NCBI GenBank assembly: GCA_964484675.1
Contig: CAZAFC010000005.1
Location: 25,022 to 89,021 of the forward strand
DNA: 64,000 nucleotides
Reading direction: 5' to 3'
Origin: CAZAFC01 sp964484675
Lineage (GTDB): Bacteria; Patescibacteriota; Saccharimonadia; Saccharimonadales; UBA4665
This document shows, piece by piece, positions 27,167 to 36,476 of this stretch. A program made the position numbers and the translations under genes. Each line of letters begins with the position of its first letter. Within the stretch, counting starts at the first letter, position 1. The notes below the pieces were generated by a model, which had not been told where the DNA came from, did not search any database, and saw only the letters and a list, made by a program, of their open reading frames with translations.

Positions 27167-27170
27167 AATG

Positions 27171-28955
27171 TTAGGCTCCTCCTTTATGCGATTTGAGTAA
27201 TGCGTCGAGCTCGGCGGCCTTCGTCAGTAAGTGTCTCATCTGGGAATCGTCGGCGGTCGCCAGCTCGTGTGCGATCTGTTGTTTTTGCGTTTTGACATAT
27301 TGATCTATCAAGTGAGCCTGCAATCGAGCCGCTTCGTACTGAAGTTCGGTAATCTCGAGACCCTGATAGAGTTCTTCATACAGTAATGACAGAATTTTAA
27401 CATAATCCGCGATCGGCCGCAATTCGTCAGCCTGCGCTGGCTGACCGGCAAAGTCCGGGTGCACCTGCAAAAAGCTGAGCAGTGTCTGCGAATCATTGCC
27501 GCGCAGCATGTCCGGTATGATCGCCGCCATGCTTGGGCGCAGGGGCGGCTGGAGCAGCGCAAGCGCCAGCAAGTGATTCTGCGTGCGTGCATATTCGGCG
27601 TCAGCTTTGGGCGTCGGCTGCGGCGGGTGCGCCGGCTTTTTGAGCGGACGGGTTTTTGGCTCAGCGGCAGCCTGGCCTTTGAGCTTGGAGAGCAACGCCT
27701 CGCGGCTCACGCCGATCAGCTTGCCTACTTCACTCAAATAATGCTCCTGCTCGACCTGATCTTGCAGGCCGCGCACCACTTGCAAAATCACGTCGCTAAA
27801 CTCGCGCTTGCCCTGCGCGCTCTTGAGGTCAAGCAGTCCAGCGTAGCGCGTCATCAGCCAATCGAGCGCGTACTTGGGCTCAGCGATGGCCGCTTGCCAC
27901 AGCGCCGGGTCTTGCTTGATGAGTTCGTCCGGGTCTTTGCCGCTCGGAATCGTGATGATGCTCAGAGAAACTTTCACGCGGCTGGCGATTGGAATTGCCC
28001 GCTCGGTGGCGTTCATGCCGGCTTTGTCAGCGTCGAAGCTCAGTCGAATGTCGCCGGTGAATCGCCCCAGCGCTTTGAGCTGAAACTCGGTGAGTGCGGT
28101 GCCAGCCGTGGCGACCACCTGGCGCACGCCGGCTTGGTGGCTGGCAATGACATCGAGATTACCCTCGGCGATCACCACGAACTTTGTTTTGCGGATCGCT
28201 TCTTTGGCAAAGTGCAGCCCGAACACATGCCGCGATTTGTCGTACAACGGCGTTTGCGGCGTGTTGATGTACTTGGGCGCGTTAGGGTCGTCGGCCAGCA
28301 ATCGCGCCGTGAAACCGATCACCCGCCCCTGTGCATCACACAGCGGAATCATCAGCCGCCCGCGGAACATGTCACCCGTGCCTCGGTAGCGTTGCGTGGT
28401 TAGCCCGGCAAGTTTGAGTTCCGCCTCGGTGAAGCCCTTATTTTTGAGAAACGTCGTGAGCGCGCTGCCGGTGTTGGGGCTGTAGCCCAGCCGCCACTCG
28501 AGCGCCGTTTGCTTGCTGAATTGGCGCTTTTTGAGCACGTACTCAAGCGCGGTTCGATTGCGTGCAAAATGCGCCTGGTAAAATTTCGTCGCCAAATCCA
28601 GCGCCGCATACAGCCGCTCCTTACTCTGGCCGCGCGCTGTCGAACCGCTCGCACCCGTGCCGCCTTTCGGCCGAAATTGCTCGAGGTCCACGCCAGCCTT
28701 GCGTGCCAGCAACTGCAAAGCTTCCTTGAAATCCAGCCCCTCCATTTCCATCACGAAGCTGAACATGTTGCCGCCCTTGCCACTGCTGAAGTCATGCCAA
28801 ATCTGCTTCTCCGGGCTCACCATGAAGCTCGGCGATTTCTCATTGCTGAACGGGCTCAGGCCTTTCCAGTTGCGGCCCGAACGCTTCAGCTGCACGTACT
28901 CGGCAATCACATCCTCGATGTTCAGCCGGCTCTTAATTTCCTCAACAGCGTCCAT
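27171..28955 (-). CDS. dnaG: DNA primase, zinc ligands missing
   Basis: Makes RNA primers at the replication fork. The 594-aa protein starts [12 protein letters not shown] at 28955, the normal DnaG beginning; the longer open frame upstream is not homologous. The CHC2-type zinc domain keeps its shape ([10 protein letters not shown], then [10 protein letters not shown]), but all four ligands are replaced: the Cys before PF is Ser, the His is Ser, and the YHCFGC pair is WHDFSS. The TOPRIM core is intact (AEGNLDV with catalytic Glu, LSFDADKAG). The C-terminal helicase-binding domain is present but short. First gene of the dnaG-rpoD operon. Confidence 0.95.
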   Translation of the reverse strand: MDAVEEIKSRLNIEDVIAEYVQLKRSGRNWKGLSPFSNEKSPSFMVSPEKQIWHDFSSGKGGNMFSFVMEMEGLDFKEALQLLARKAGVDLEQFRPKGGTGASGSTARGQSKERLYAALDLATKFYQAHFARNRTALEYVLKKRQFSKQTALEWRLGYSPNTGSALTTFLKNKGFTEAELKLAGLTTQRYRGTGDMFRGRLMIPLCDAQGRVIGFTARLLADDPNAPKYINTPQTPLYDKSRHVFGLHFAKEAIRKTKFVVIAEGNLDVIASHQAGVRQVVATAGTALTEFQLKALGRFTGDIRLSFDADKAGMNATERAIPIASRVKVSLSIITIPSGKDPDELIKQDPALWQAAIAEPKYALDWLMTRYAGLLDLKSAQGKREFSDVILQVVRGLQDQVEQEHYLSEVGKLIGVSREALLSKLKGQAAAEPKTRPLKKPAHPPQPTPKADAEYARTQNHLLALALLQPPLRPSMAAIIPDMLRGNDSQTLLSFLQVHPDFAGQPAQADELRPIADYVKILSLLYEELYQGLEITELQYEAARLQAHLIDQYVKTQKQQIAHELATADDSQMRHLLTKAAELDALLKSHKGGA

Positions 28956-29107
28956 TATTATATGAGTATACGCTGTTTCGCCTCTGTTCGGTAGTAGTAG
29001 CGGGCGCGGATTATTCTCGGCAAAACTTTTACGCCGCAGAGGGAGTCCGAATAAGACATTGATCCTTGTCACAAAAACGAGTCTATGGTATATGATACAA
29101 TAATCGT

Positions 29108-29656
29108 ATGGAAGACCCCAATCTAGATAACATTCTCGACAATTATAAAGGAGTGGTGCCGGTGCCGCTGGTTGACATTGTGCGAGATCTTGGGATAAAA
29201 CTATTTCTCACGAAGCGGTTCAAAGATTCAAAGTCGGGCGAGATTGTCAAAGAAAATGGCACGTACGCGATTTATCTGAACGCCAATCACCCCTACACAC
29301 GCAATCGTTTTACGCTGGCGCACGAGCTGGCGCACTACACGTTCGACCGCGATTTTCTTGATGCCGAACAAGAAATCGAAGATTTTGCGGGCAAAACGTT
29401 CTCGATTCCTTCATTGCAGCGCACCAAAAGCGACCACGACGCGCGCGAGCTCAAGGCCGATCAATTTGCGGCCGAACTGTTGATGCCAGAAGCAGAATTC
29501 GTACGGGTGTGGGACCAAAAAGGAACGATCCAGGAGGTGGCCAACTTCTTCGAAGTGTCGCCCAAAGCTGCCGAAATTCGGGCGCGGGTCATCCAAGAAA
29601 AACGACTAAGAGCAGCCCATGATGCGTCCGTTCCACCACGCAAACAATCCGCATGA
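29108..29656 (+). CDS. ImmA/IrrE-type zinc metallopeptidase
   Basis: A 182-aa protein with HELAHYTFDRDF (HExxH at about 78-82) and a downstream Glu in the DQFAAELLMP helix that completes the zinc site. ImmA/IrrE proteases cleave repressors or regulators, for example in phage and stress control. No XRE repressor is adjacent. TACAAT (29096-29101) is 6 nt before the ATG, so it is probably leaderless. The next gene overlaps it by 38 nt. Confidence 0.88.
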   Translation: MEDPNLDNILDNYKGVVPVPLVDIVRDLGIKLFLTKRFKDSKSGEIVKENGTYAIYLNANHPYTRNRFTLAHELAHYTFDRDFLDAEQEIEDFAGKTFSIPSLQRTKSDHDARELKADQFAAELLMPEAEFVRVWDQKGTIQEVANFFEVSPKAAEIRARVIQEKRLRAAHDASVPPRKQSA

Positions 29657-29942
29657 CGACGTGCCGGTGTTTAATGCCGGCGATCTCAAGAAAAACCGCG
29701 CGCTCGACAACTATCGCAATAACAAAAAAGTTGCCGACCCAATGTTTGATTTCATTGGACTAGCAATTCGCTTGCTGCCGTTTTTCTGCCTGTTCGCTAT
29801 CGGCTTTTTGATTTACTACTACCTCTGGAGTCCGCACAAAGATTTGCCGGCGATGGCGGCGATTTGCACCAACGTGCTCGTGTATGTCGCCGGTATCGTG
29901 ACCTCAGCAATGAACGAAGCGCGCAGAAACCGCAACGATTAA
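29619..29942 (+). CDS. Small membrane protein
   Basis: A 107-aa protein with two membrane segments (about 44-68 and 76-96) and a polar N terminus. It overlaps the end of the ImmA-like gene by 38 nt, so the two are coupled and may act together. The family is not recognised. The second Met (29622) is an equally good start. Confidence 0.65.
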   Translation: MMRPFHHANNPHDDVPVFNAGDLKKNRALDNYRNNKKVADPMFDFIGLAIRLLPFFCLFAIGFLIYYYLWSPHKDLPAMAAICTNVLVYVAGIVTSAMNEARRNRND

Positions 29943-30067
29943 ACCGCCTGAAGGAGCCCCAGAGGCCAAAGCGCTGGCGCCTAGCCAGGCGACCGCAAAA
30001 AAGCTGGCGCAAACACGCTCCTTTTTTGGGCATTTCAAACATAAGCACAGTGTGCTTAAATAGCAGC

Positions 30068-30709
30068 ATGTATCCGGACAATGCGAACGGTGGCGGCAAC
30101 CCCTACGACTTTATTATGAACGCAGGCAATGCGCCCAAAAAGAAGCCGCTGGGAACGATTGTGCCCAGCAATAATCCGTTTGTGATGCGCATTGTGGTGC
30201 TCGTCGGCGGGGCTGTGGCGCTCATGATCGTGGTGGCTATCGTTGTAAGTTTGCTGAGCAGAGGCGGCCTCAACACCGTGCCGCTGGTGGGCATGACACA
30301 AACGCAGGCCGAGCTGGTGCGTGTCGCCACGGGCGCAACGAGCAGCGCCACTCAGCAAAGCACCAAAAATCTCGCCATCAATGTCCAGCTCGATGTCACA
30401 ACCCAACAGCAACAATTGCTCAAATATCTGAGCGCGCACGGGCGCACTGTGAATAGCAAAGAGCTCGCCCTCAAATTGAACACCAACACCGACCTCCAGC
30501 TCACCAACGCCAAAGCGCAGAGCACGTACGACCAGGTCTTCGCGCAGCTCATGCAAACGGGGCTGCAATCATACGCAAACACCATCAAGCAAACGTACAC
30601 CGCCACCTCGGCCACTTCCGAGCGAGTGCTGCTGAGCACGTTTTACACGCAAACGCAGCTGCTGCTGAGCGAAGTTCCCACGCAAGCCAATCTGAACACC
30701 AGCAATTAG
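30068..30709 (+). CDS. Membrane-anchored hypothetical protein
   Basis: A 213-aa protein with one membrane segment (about 39-61) after a short polar N terminus. The exported domain of about 150 residues is rich in Gln/Thr/Asn and predicted helical. I chose MYPDNANGGG at 30068; the longer frame upstream overlaps the previous gene and looks non-coding. The build (small anchor, helical outside domain) suggests an envelope protein; function unknown. Confidence 0.7.
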   Translation: MYPDNANGGGNPYDFIMNAGNAPKKKPLGTIVPSNNPFVMRIVVLVGGAVALMIVVAIVVSLLSRGGLNTVPLVGMTQTQAELVRVATGATSSATQQSTKNLAINVQLDVTTQQQQLLKYLSAHGRTVNSKELALKLNTNTDLQLTNAKAQSTYDQVFAQLMQTGLQSYANTIKQTYTATSATSERVLLSTFYTQTQLLLSEVPTQANLNTSN

Positions 30710-30749
30710 CCCGTTCTCTTTCGGCCTCAGGCAAGTTATAATGAACAGC

Positions 30750-31313
30750 ATGATTGACAAGCATGCAATTCCCACAAAGCTGTTATGGGTTGACCTGGAA
30801 ATGACCGGCCTCGACCCGCAAAAAGATGTTCTTCTCGAGGTGGCGGCCGAAATTACCGACTTCAATTTCAAGACGCTCGCCAGCTACGAAGCGCGCATCC
30901 AGCAAAAACGTAGCGTCGTGGTGGATCGCATGCAGAAAAATATTTGGTGGAAGGACTTCCCCGCCAATCGCGACGAGTTTCTCGACAAGCTGAGCACCGC
31001 CAAGCCGCTTGCCGAGGTTGAGCAGGATTTGGTGGCGCTGGTGTCGGCACAATTTGGCGATGAGCCGGCGATTTTGGCGGGCAATTCCATTCACAACGAT
31101 CGCAATTTCATTAAATTTTGGTGGCCGGCGCTCGATCTCAAACTGCACTATCGCATGCTCGATGTCAGCGCGCTCAAGGTGTTCATGCAAGGCAAATACG
31201 GCGTGGAATTTGAGAAAAAAGAAATCCACCGCGCTTTCGACGACATTCAGGCGTCGATCGCCGAATGGCACTACTACCTCGAGTGGCTGCAAAAACACGG
31301 AGGCAAACGCTGA
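30750..31313 (+). CDS. orn: Oligoribonuclease
   Basis: Degrades 2-5 nt RNA fragments left by PNPase and RNase J. The 187-aa DEDDh exonuclease has WVDLEMTGL (D, E), GNSIHNDRNFI (D) and HRAFDDIQASI (h, D). I chose the ATG at 30750 because TATAAT (30737-30742) lies 7 nt upstream; the ATG at 30741 falls inside that box. Its TGA stop overlaps the ATG of the next gene, showing that UGA is a stop in this organism. Confidence 0.96.
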   Translation: MIDKHAIPTKLLWVDLEMTGLDPQKDVLLEVAAEITDFNFKTLASYEARIQQKRSVVVDRMQKNIWWKDFPANRDEFLDKLSTAKPLAEVEQDLVALVSAQFGDEPAILAGNSIHNDRNFIKFWWPALDLKLHYRMLDVSALKVFMQGKYGVEFEKKEIHRAFDDIQASIAEWHYYLEWLQKHGGKR

Positions 31314-31975
31314 TGCCGCTACGCGTTCTTATTTTTGACCTGGACGGCACACTGTTCGACACGCGCGACATGATTTACGCGCAGTGGGCCGCCGTTCTCG
31401 AGAAACACGGCGGCGCGCCACACACGCGCAAAGAAGTGCTCGCCAAAGTGTATGGGCCATTCCACGAAATTATCGCGCGGATTCTGAACACCGAAGACCC
31501 CGAGCTAATCGCCGAAGCCATGAGCTCGTTCCAGGAAATTCGCACGCAGGTCGAGCATCTGTTCAAGCTGTACGACGGCGTACATGACACGCTCCAGGCG
31601 CTCCAGGGTCGTGGCTTTCGGCTGGCTGCCTACACCGGCTCTGACAAGCGAGCCCTTGAGGTACTCGAAGAGCAAAACATGCGCGCATTTTTCGAACAAG
31701 TCGTGACAGCCGAAGATGTTACCAAGCACAAGCCCGACCCGGAAGGTGTGCAGCTTATCCTGGACCGCTTGGGCGTCAAGGCCAGCGAGACCGCGATGAT
31801 CGGCGACGCGCCCGCCGAAATCCACATGGCCAAGCGCGCGCAGCTCGGGCTGTCAGTGGGTATGACACACGGGCTCAGCACGCGCGCCGCGCTGGCAGCC
31901 GAACAGCCAGACGCCATTCTTGACGACCTCCCGAGCTTGCTGCACATACCCGCGCTTATTGGAGCCGCCGCCTAA
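31313..31975 (+). CDS. HAD phosphatase, phosphoglycolate phosphatase-like
   Basis: A 220-aa HAD IA hydrolase with FDLDGTLFDT (motif I), a helical cap, YTGSDKRALEVL (motif II), KHKPDPEGVQ (motif III) and MIGDAPAEIHMAKRA (motif IV). The catalytic Asp pair is intact. It starts in a TGATG overlap with orn and ends in a TAATG overlap with the next gene, a tightly coupled operon. Substrate unknown; phosphoglycolate or a sugar phosphate is likely. Confidence 0.9.
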   Translation: MPLRVLIFDLDGTLFDTRDMIYAQWAAVLEKHGGAPHTRKEVLAKVYGPFHEIIARILNTEDPELIAEAMSSFQEIRTQVEHLFKLYDGVHDTLQALQGRGFRLAAYTGSDKRALEVLEEQNMRAFFEQVVTAEDVTKHKPDPEGVQLILDRLGVKASETAMIGDAPAEIHMAKRAQLGLSVGMTHGLSTRAALAAEQPDAILDDLPSLLHIPALIGAAA

Positions 31976-32301
31976 TGGAAATGGACCACAAAACGGTCGA
32001 AGAATATCTGCTCAGCATGCCGAATGCTCGGCTCGATTATCCGTTTGGCAAAGACGTGGCAGTGTATAAAATCGGCGAGCACATGTTTGCGCTCATCAGC
32101 GAAGACAGCAAACCGCTCCGGCTCAGTCTCAAGTGCGACCCTCAGCTTGCGCGACTGCTGCGCGAAAAGTACGAAACTGTCATGCCCGGCTACCACCTCA
32201 ATAAAAAGCATTGGAACACTATCGTGCTGAGCGGCCAGCTGCCATGGGACGAGGTTCAGGGCCTCATCCGCCATTCGTACGAGCTGGTGGCACAGGAGTA
32301 G
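31975..32301 (+). CDS. MmcQ/YjbR family protein
   Basis: A 108-aa single-domain protein of the MmcQ/YjbR (CyaY-like fold) family: ARLDYPFGKDVAVYKIGEHMFALI and the C-terminal KKHWNTIVLSGQLPWDEVQGLI are typical. The biochemical role of the family is unknown. It starts in a TAATG overlap with the HAD gene. Confidence 0.85.
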   Translation: MEMDHKTVEEYLLSMPNARLDYPFGKDVAVYKIGEHMFALISEDSKPLRLSLKCDPQLARLLREKYETVMPGYHLNKKHWNTIVLSGQLPWDEVQGLIRHSYELVAQE

Positions 32302-32305
32302 CGCA

Positions 32306-32944
32306 ATGGCTTCCCCTGGCTCAGGCGCAAGCACGCCCACCGGCATACTCCAAAACACCCAACAACCTGCAGCGCACCGTCGCTGGCTCGGGCGCGCCAT
32401 ATTTATACTCGGCTGCGCCATTATCCTCGTGCCGACCGGCTTCGTGGGTTACAATTTTTATACAGCCCATACTAGCTCGGTTAATTTTACTGAATATGAA
32501 CCGCGCGTGTTGCCGCCTGGCGTGCACATGCTCGACCATTCAGTCGACGTGTGGCGCGATAATAACGGGCTATTCACCCATCACAAAATTCTCACGATCA
32601 ACCTTAGCGGCGATTCGCACTCACATATTTCCGAGCAAAAAGCCACCGATTTTAGCTACACTTGCGACAATGGCATAGCCATTAACCAAACGTGCCAGAT
32701 TGCCGAAACACCGCATCATCAAAAATATAGTATCCTCGCCACGTACTACAACGAGCCCCGACCGGCCGGCGAAGTTTTTGAGCAATCGGTGACGTTTACA
32801 CGCGGCAATACGAACATTTCCGTGTTATTCGAGGGCAGCCCAGCACCGCAATACTCACAAGCCACTTGGGATCGCGTGGTCGATTCGTTCGCCCCCGTGC
32901 ATTATTCGAACATCACAGTACATCAGTACACGCCCGGCCCTTAA
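32306..32944 (+). CDS. Membrane-anchored hypothetical protein
   Basis: A 212-aa protein with one N-terminal membrane segment (about 30-52) and a beta-rich exported domain containing two cysteines (in YTCDNG and NQTCQI) that could pair. It follows the MmcQ gene by 4 nt, ending the orn operon. Family not recognised. Confidence 0.7.
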   Translation: MASPGSGASTPTGILQNTQQPAAHRRWLGRAIFILGCAIILVPTGFVGYNFYTAHTSSVNFTEYEPRVLPPGVHMLDHSVDVWRDNNGLFTHHKILTINLSGDSHSHISEQKATDFSYTCDNGIAINQTCQIAETPHHQKYSILATYYNEPRPAGEVFEQSVTFTRGNTNISVLFEGSPAPQYSQATWDRVVDSFAPVHYSNITVHQYTPGP

Positions 32945-32963
32945 GCATCTGGCCAAAGCAAAA

Positions 32964-33365
32964 TCAGCGTGAAGATTTTGGCGTAAACTGAAGGGCAACA
33001 GAGTTGATGCAGTAGCGTTGGCCGGTTGGCTGCTCGGGTGCATCAGGAAAAATATGCCCCAGATGGCTGCCGCACGTGCTGCACGTAACTGCGGTGCGCC
33101 GCATGCCATGCGAGGTATCTTCGTGAAATTCCACCGTGCCCGGCTTGGCATCGTAGAAGCTCGGCCAGCCGCAATGTGCGTCAAACTTTGTACTCGAATC
33201 GAACAACACCGTGCCGCAAGCGGCGCAAGCATACGTGCCGTCGTCGAAATTCGCCTCAAGCGCGCCCGAATATGGCGCCTCGGTGCCCTCTTCGCGCAAT
33301 ACGCGGTATTGCTCCGGTGTCAGCAGCTTTTTCCACTCATCGTCCGTGCGCGCAATCTTGGCCAT
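32964..33365 (-). CDS. msrB: Peptide-methionine (R)-S-oxide reductase
   Basis: Repairs oxidised methionine (R form). The 133-aa protein has the zinc CxxC pairs (CAACG, CSTCG), the HCGWPSF motif and the catalytic RYCINS near the C terminus. Length is typical for stand-alone MsrB. It lies 14 nt upstream of the mscL stop on the same strand, after mscL in transcription order. Confidence 0.96.
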   Translation of the reverse strand: MAKIARTDDEWKKLLTPEQYRVLREEGTEAPYSGALEANFDDGTYACAACGTVLFDSSTKFDAHCGWPSFYDAKPGTVEFHEDTSHGMRRTAVTCSTCGSHLGHIFPDAPEQPTGQRYCINSVALQFTPKSSR

Positions 33366-33379
33366 CCCGCCCTCCTTGG

Positions 33380-33880
33380 TTATTTATTTTGTGGTTTGTC
33401 GAGTTTGTCGAGGCTAAACAAGCGAACGATCAGATAAATCACTGCCACCACGAAAAACAGATCGAGCAAAGCATACGCCATCGCGCCCCAGCCAAACGCA
33501 GCTGCCCGGTGATGAAAATGCAGCGTGAACGTGCGCTCGCTCAGCGCTTTGCCGAAAAGTAGCTGAAATAGCGGGTCGATGAAGCTGCTCGACAGCTGCT
33601 TGACCACCGACTGCACCTGCGTACCAATGACGAAACCGACTGCCAATCCCACGATCGCCCGTTCGCGGATGAACGCGATCAGCCCGCTCATTTGCGTAGT
33701 CGGGTCCACCACCGCAGCCACGCGGCGGACGGCTTTTTTCGACACGGCTTGAATATTTTCCTCGACGTCGGCCAACGCATCGAGCGCCGAAGCTTGCTCG
33801 CGCTGCGCCCGCTTGGCCGCCGCGCGCGCGTTTTGTAAATTCTTTTTCAAAGGTTGTTTCGATTCACTCATAACTTTCAT
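33380..33880 (-). CDS. mscL: Large-conductance mechanosensitive channel
   Basis: Pressure-release channel. A basic, mostly helical N-terminal extension of about 60 residues precedes a standard MscL core: FIRERAIVGLAVGFVIGTQVQSVV (first membrane helix and gate) and a second membrane helix near 140-160. The N-terminal extension is unusual, since MscL normally begins a few residues before the FIxRGN-like start. The ATG at 33880 sits directly after a TATACT box; the fourth codon (33871) is an alternative start. Confidence 0.9.
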   Translation of the reverse strand: MKVMSESKQPLKKNLQNARAAAKRAQREQASALDALADVEENIQAVSKKAVRRVAAVVDPTTQMSGLIAFIRERAIVGLAVGFVIGTQVQSVVKQLSSSFIDPLFQLLFGKALSERTFTLHFHHRAAAFGWGAMAYALLDLFFVVAVIYLIVRLFSLDKLDKPQNK

Positions 33881-34041
33881 AGTATATCACGGCACTGAAA
33901 CTGATCGAATGCAAATGCTATCGTTGGCTCAGCCTCGACGATAGACTGACCTGGTGCCTTAAGCCCCAAGTCCGAAGGCGGAACTGCCTCAGACTGAGTA
34001 AGAGACCTCTCAAAAAGCTGCTGCAGCAACCAAACCGCCCA

Positions 34042-35721
34042 CTACAATCGTTCGGGTGCAACGATGCCAAGCAAGCCCAAACCCGCTCGCAAAACATCAG
34101 CGTACAGCGACACAAGCTGAAGCCGCACGCCCTCGCGCGGGTCGCCGATCACGCGGCTTTGCTCGTAAAATCGGTTGAATACTTGCGCCAACTCGTAGAG
34201 GTAGCCACAAATGTGGTGCGGCATGAGTTCGGCCGCAGCCAATGACACCACCTCTGGATATTCAGCAATTTTGCGCGCCAGGCTGCGCTCGGGCGCATCA
34301 AGATCCGCCACGCTGGCGTCAATGTTAGTCGGCGCTTTGGCCAAAATGCTCCGCGCTCGGGCGTACGCGTATTGCAGGTATGGCCCGCTGTTGCCCTCAA
34401 GCGCGATCGACTCCTTTGGGCTGTAGATGATGTCGCCGCCAATGCGATTTTTGGCAAACGCATACTTCACTGCTGCGAGAATCGTCTCCTCACTCGGATT
34501 CGTACCGGTTTCCTGCCCCGCCTCACGCGCTGCCGCCAAAATATCCAGCGCCGACGGCCCGTTGCCTTTGCGCGAGCTAATTTTCACGCCACCTTGCAGC
34601 CGCACCATGCCGTGCGTCAAACTCACGGCGCGTGTGGCCGCCTCGGGCAAGAACTGTTCGACACTCTTAAACATCACCTGAAAATACTGCGCTTGCTCGT
34701 TGGCCGTAATGTAATATGAGCGGTCGTAGTGATAATCCTGCCACTTCGTCAGCATCAACCCCACGTCCTTCGCCTCGTACGTTGGGATACCTTCGGAATT
34801 TATGAACACGCGCGTATGCAAGCCGTATGGCTCGCCCTCGAACACCACGGCGCCATTGCTCTCTTTGTACACGCCCTTGGCAAGCTGCTCGCGCACCGTT
34901 TGCAGACCAAGTGGCGTGACTTCGCTTTCAGGAATGATTCGGTCGAACGGATGCACTTGCAGCTCGCGGTACAGCACGGCAAAATAGTCGTAACTCCATT
35001 GGCGACAGGTCCAATATATTTGTGCGAACGGCGAATCGTGATCAGCAATTTTGTGCAATTCGTAGATTTTTTTGTTCAAATCGATGATTTCTGCCTTGGC
35101 AGTTTCACCAGCTTCATACGCCGTGTTGCCCTCAACATACCGCGCGCCAAGCCACCGCGAGCGCTCAGCCTCGGGCACATCTGCCAGCTTCTGAGGCAGC
35201 TCACCGCCCAAGAAACACACGATCGCCCACATGCTCTTGGCCACATGCAAGCCCACATCGCCACCGTAATTCAGCCGCACCACGTGCGCCCCGGCCAACT
35301 CAATCAGCCGAGCGAGCTGATCGCCCACCAGTGTTGTATACAGATGCCCGGCATGCAGCGGCTTGAACGGATTCGGGTCGGAATATTCCACTAGCACCGT
35401 CTGGCCGGCGTAGTGTTGCGGGCGCTGCTCGAGCGCTGTTGTGGCGGACTGCAACAGCGCTGCATCCGTCAGCTTGAGATTGATAAAGCCCGGCCCCGCC
35501 ACCTCCACCGACTGCACGATGTTGGCAAGCTGCGCGCGCAACCGCTCAGCAATCTGCTCAGCCACCGCGCGCGGCGATTGCTGCACACGCGCCGCCAGCT
35601 GCAAGGCAACATTGGTGCTGTAATCGCCAAATTGTTCATCCGGACGCGTCAGCTCGAGCCCTATTTCGAGCTTGAACAATTCCTGGATGATGGCGCCAAT
35701 GGCCTGAGTAACTTGTTTCAT
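34042..35721 (-). CDS. argS: Arginyl-tRNA synthetase
   Basis: Class I synthetase, 559 aa. An N-terminal additional domain (about 1-85) is followed by PFKPLHAGHLYTT (HIGH box) and the Rossmann core, VKISSRKGN (a KMSKS variant usual in ArgRS), and a helical DALR anticodon-binding domain at the C terminus. TATACT (35728-35733) lies exactly 6 nt before the ATG, consistent with leaderless transcription. Confidence 0.96.
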   Translation of the reverse strand: MKQVTQAIGAIIQELFKLEIGLELTRPDEQFGDYSTNVALQLAARVQQSPRAVAEQIAERLRAQLANIVQSVEVAGPGFINLKLTDAALLQSATTALEQRPQHYAGQTVLVEYSDPNPFKPLHAGHLYTTLVGDQLARLIELAGAHVVRLNYGGDVGLHVAKSMWAIVCFLGGELPQKLADVPEAERSRWLGARYVEGNTAYEAGETAKAEIIDLNKKIYELHKIADHDSPFAQIYWTCRQWSYDYFAVLYRELQVHPFDRIIPESEVTPLGLQTVREQLAKGVYKESNGAVVFEGEPYGLHTRVFINSEGIPTYEAKDVGLMLTKWQDYHYDRSYYITANEQAQYFQVMFKSVEQFLPEAATRAVSLTHGMVRLQGGVKISSRKGNGPSALDILAAAREAGQETGTNPSEETILAAVKYAFAKNRIGGDIIYSPKESIALEGNSGPYLQYAYARARSILAKAPTNIDASVADLDAPERSLARKIAEYPEVVSLAAAELMPHHICGYLYELAQVFNRFYEQSRVIGDPREGVRLQLVSLYADVLRAGLGLLGIVAPERL

Positions 35722-35738
35722 GTAGGCAGTATAACAGA

Positions 35739-36413
35739 TCAGCCGCGCTGCTGGCGAGCGACGCGCGCCATGATCCAGCCGACGCCATACAGACTGCTCA
35801 GCAGCACAAAAAAGCTACCCGTGGTGGTGAACATTTGCGGATGCGCCAGCGGATGAAGCACGCGGTCGCTCACATCCACCAAAATCCCGCCCGGATTGAG
35901 CAGCACATCCCAGCTATTCCAGCGCAAATCCCGCCCCAGATAAATCGCAAAGCTGCACAGCAGCAGCACAAGCCCGATCAGCTCGAATGCGGCGCGCGGC
36001 CAAACGCGTTTCTCAAGTTCTTTGTGCACCAAAAACAAACTCAAAAATCCAATAATCACGCCGTTAAAAATGAACGACGCGAACATCACGACATCGTACA
36101 GCAAGTCCACGCGCCGCACGTCCTGCACGTGGATAAAATCACTAATCATATAAAAGGTGTTTGGCAAAAACCCGATCCACACCATCGTCAGCAGCAGCGC
36201 CGTCCAGCTCGACCACAATTTGTGCCGCAGCGTGCGGATAAGCAGCATCGTAATGCCGAGCGGCACCCACGCCAGGAACAAATTCCAGATCATATAGCCG
36301 AATTCGCGGCTGTGGTTGCTCAGCGCGCCCGCCAAAAATAAGCATACACTCACCAGACTTGAGCCGGCCAGGGCAAGCAGCAGCCGAGCGCGGGCAGTTA
36401 GATAAAGGCCCAT
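35739..36413 (-). CDS. DUF1361 membrane protein
   Basis: A 224-aa integral membrane protein with about seven hydrophobic segments. The stretch WIGFLPNTFYMISDFIHV is the DUF1361 signature. The function of the family is unknown. TATAAT (36423-36428) lies 9 nt upstream of the ATG. Confidence 0.88.
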   Translation of the reverse strand: MGLYLTARARLLLALAGSSLVSVCLFLAGALSNHSREFGYMIWNLFLAWVPLGITMLLIRTLRHKLWSSWTALLLTMVWIGFLPNTFYMISDFIHVQDVRRVDLLYDVVMFASFIFNGVIIGFLSLFLVHKELEKRVWPRAAFELIGLVLLLCSFAIYLGRDLRWNSWDVLLNPGGILVDVSDRVLHPLAHPQMFTTTGSFFVLLSSLYGVGWIMARVARQQRG

Positions 36414-36476
36414 AATGGGCTCATTATAGCATCTTTTAGCGCCATTCTTGAGAGCCTGCGCATGTCCGCGAGCCGT

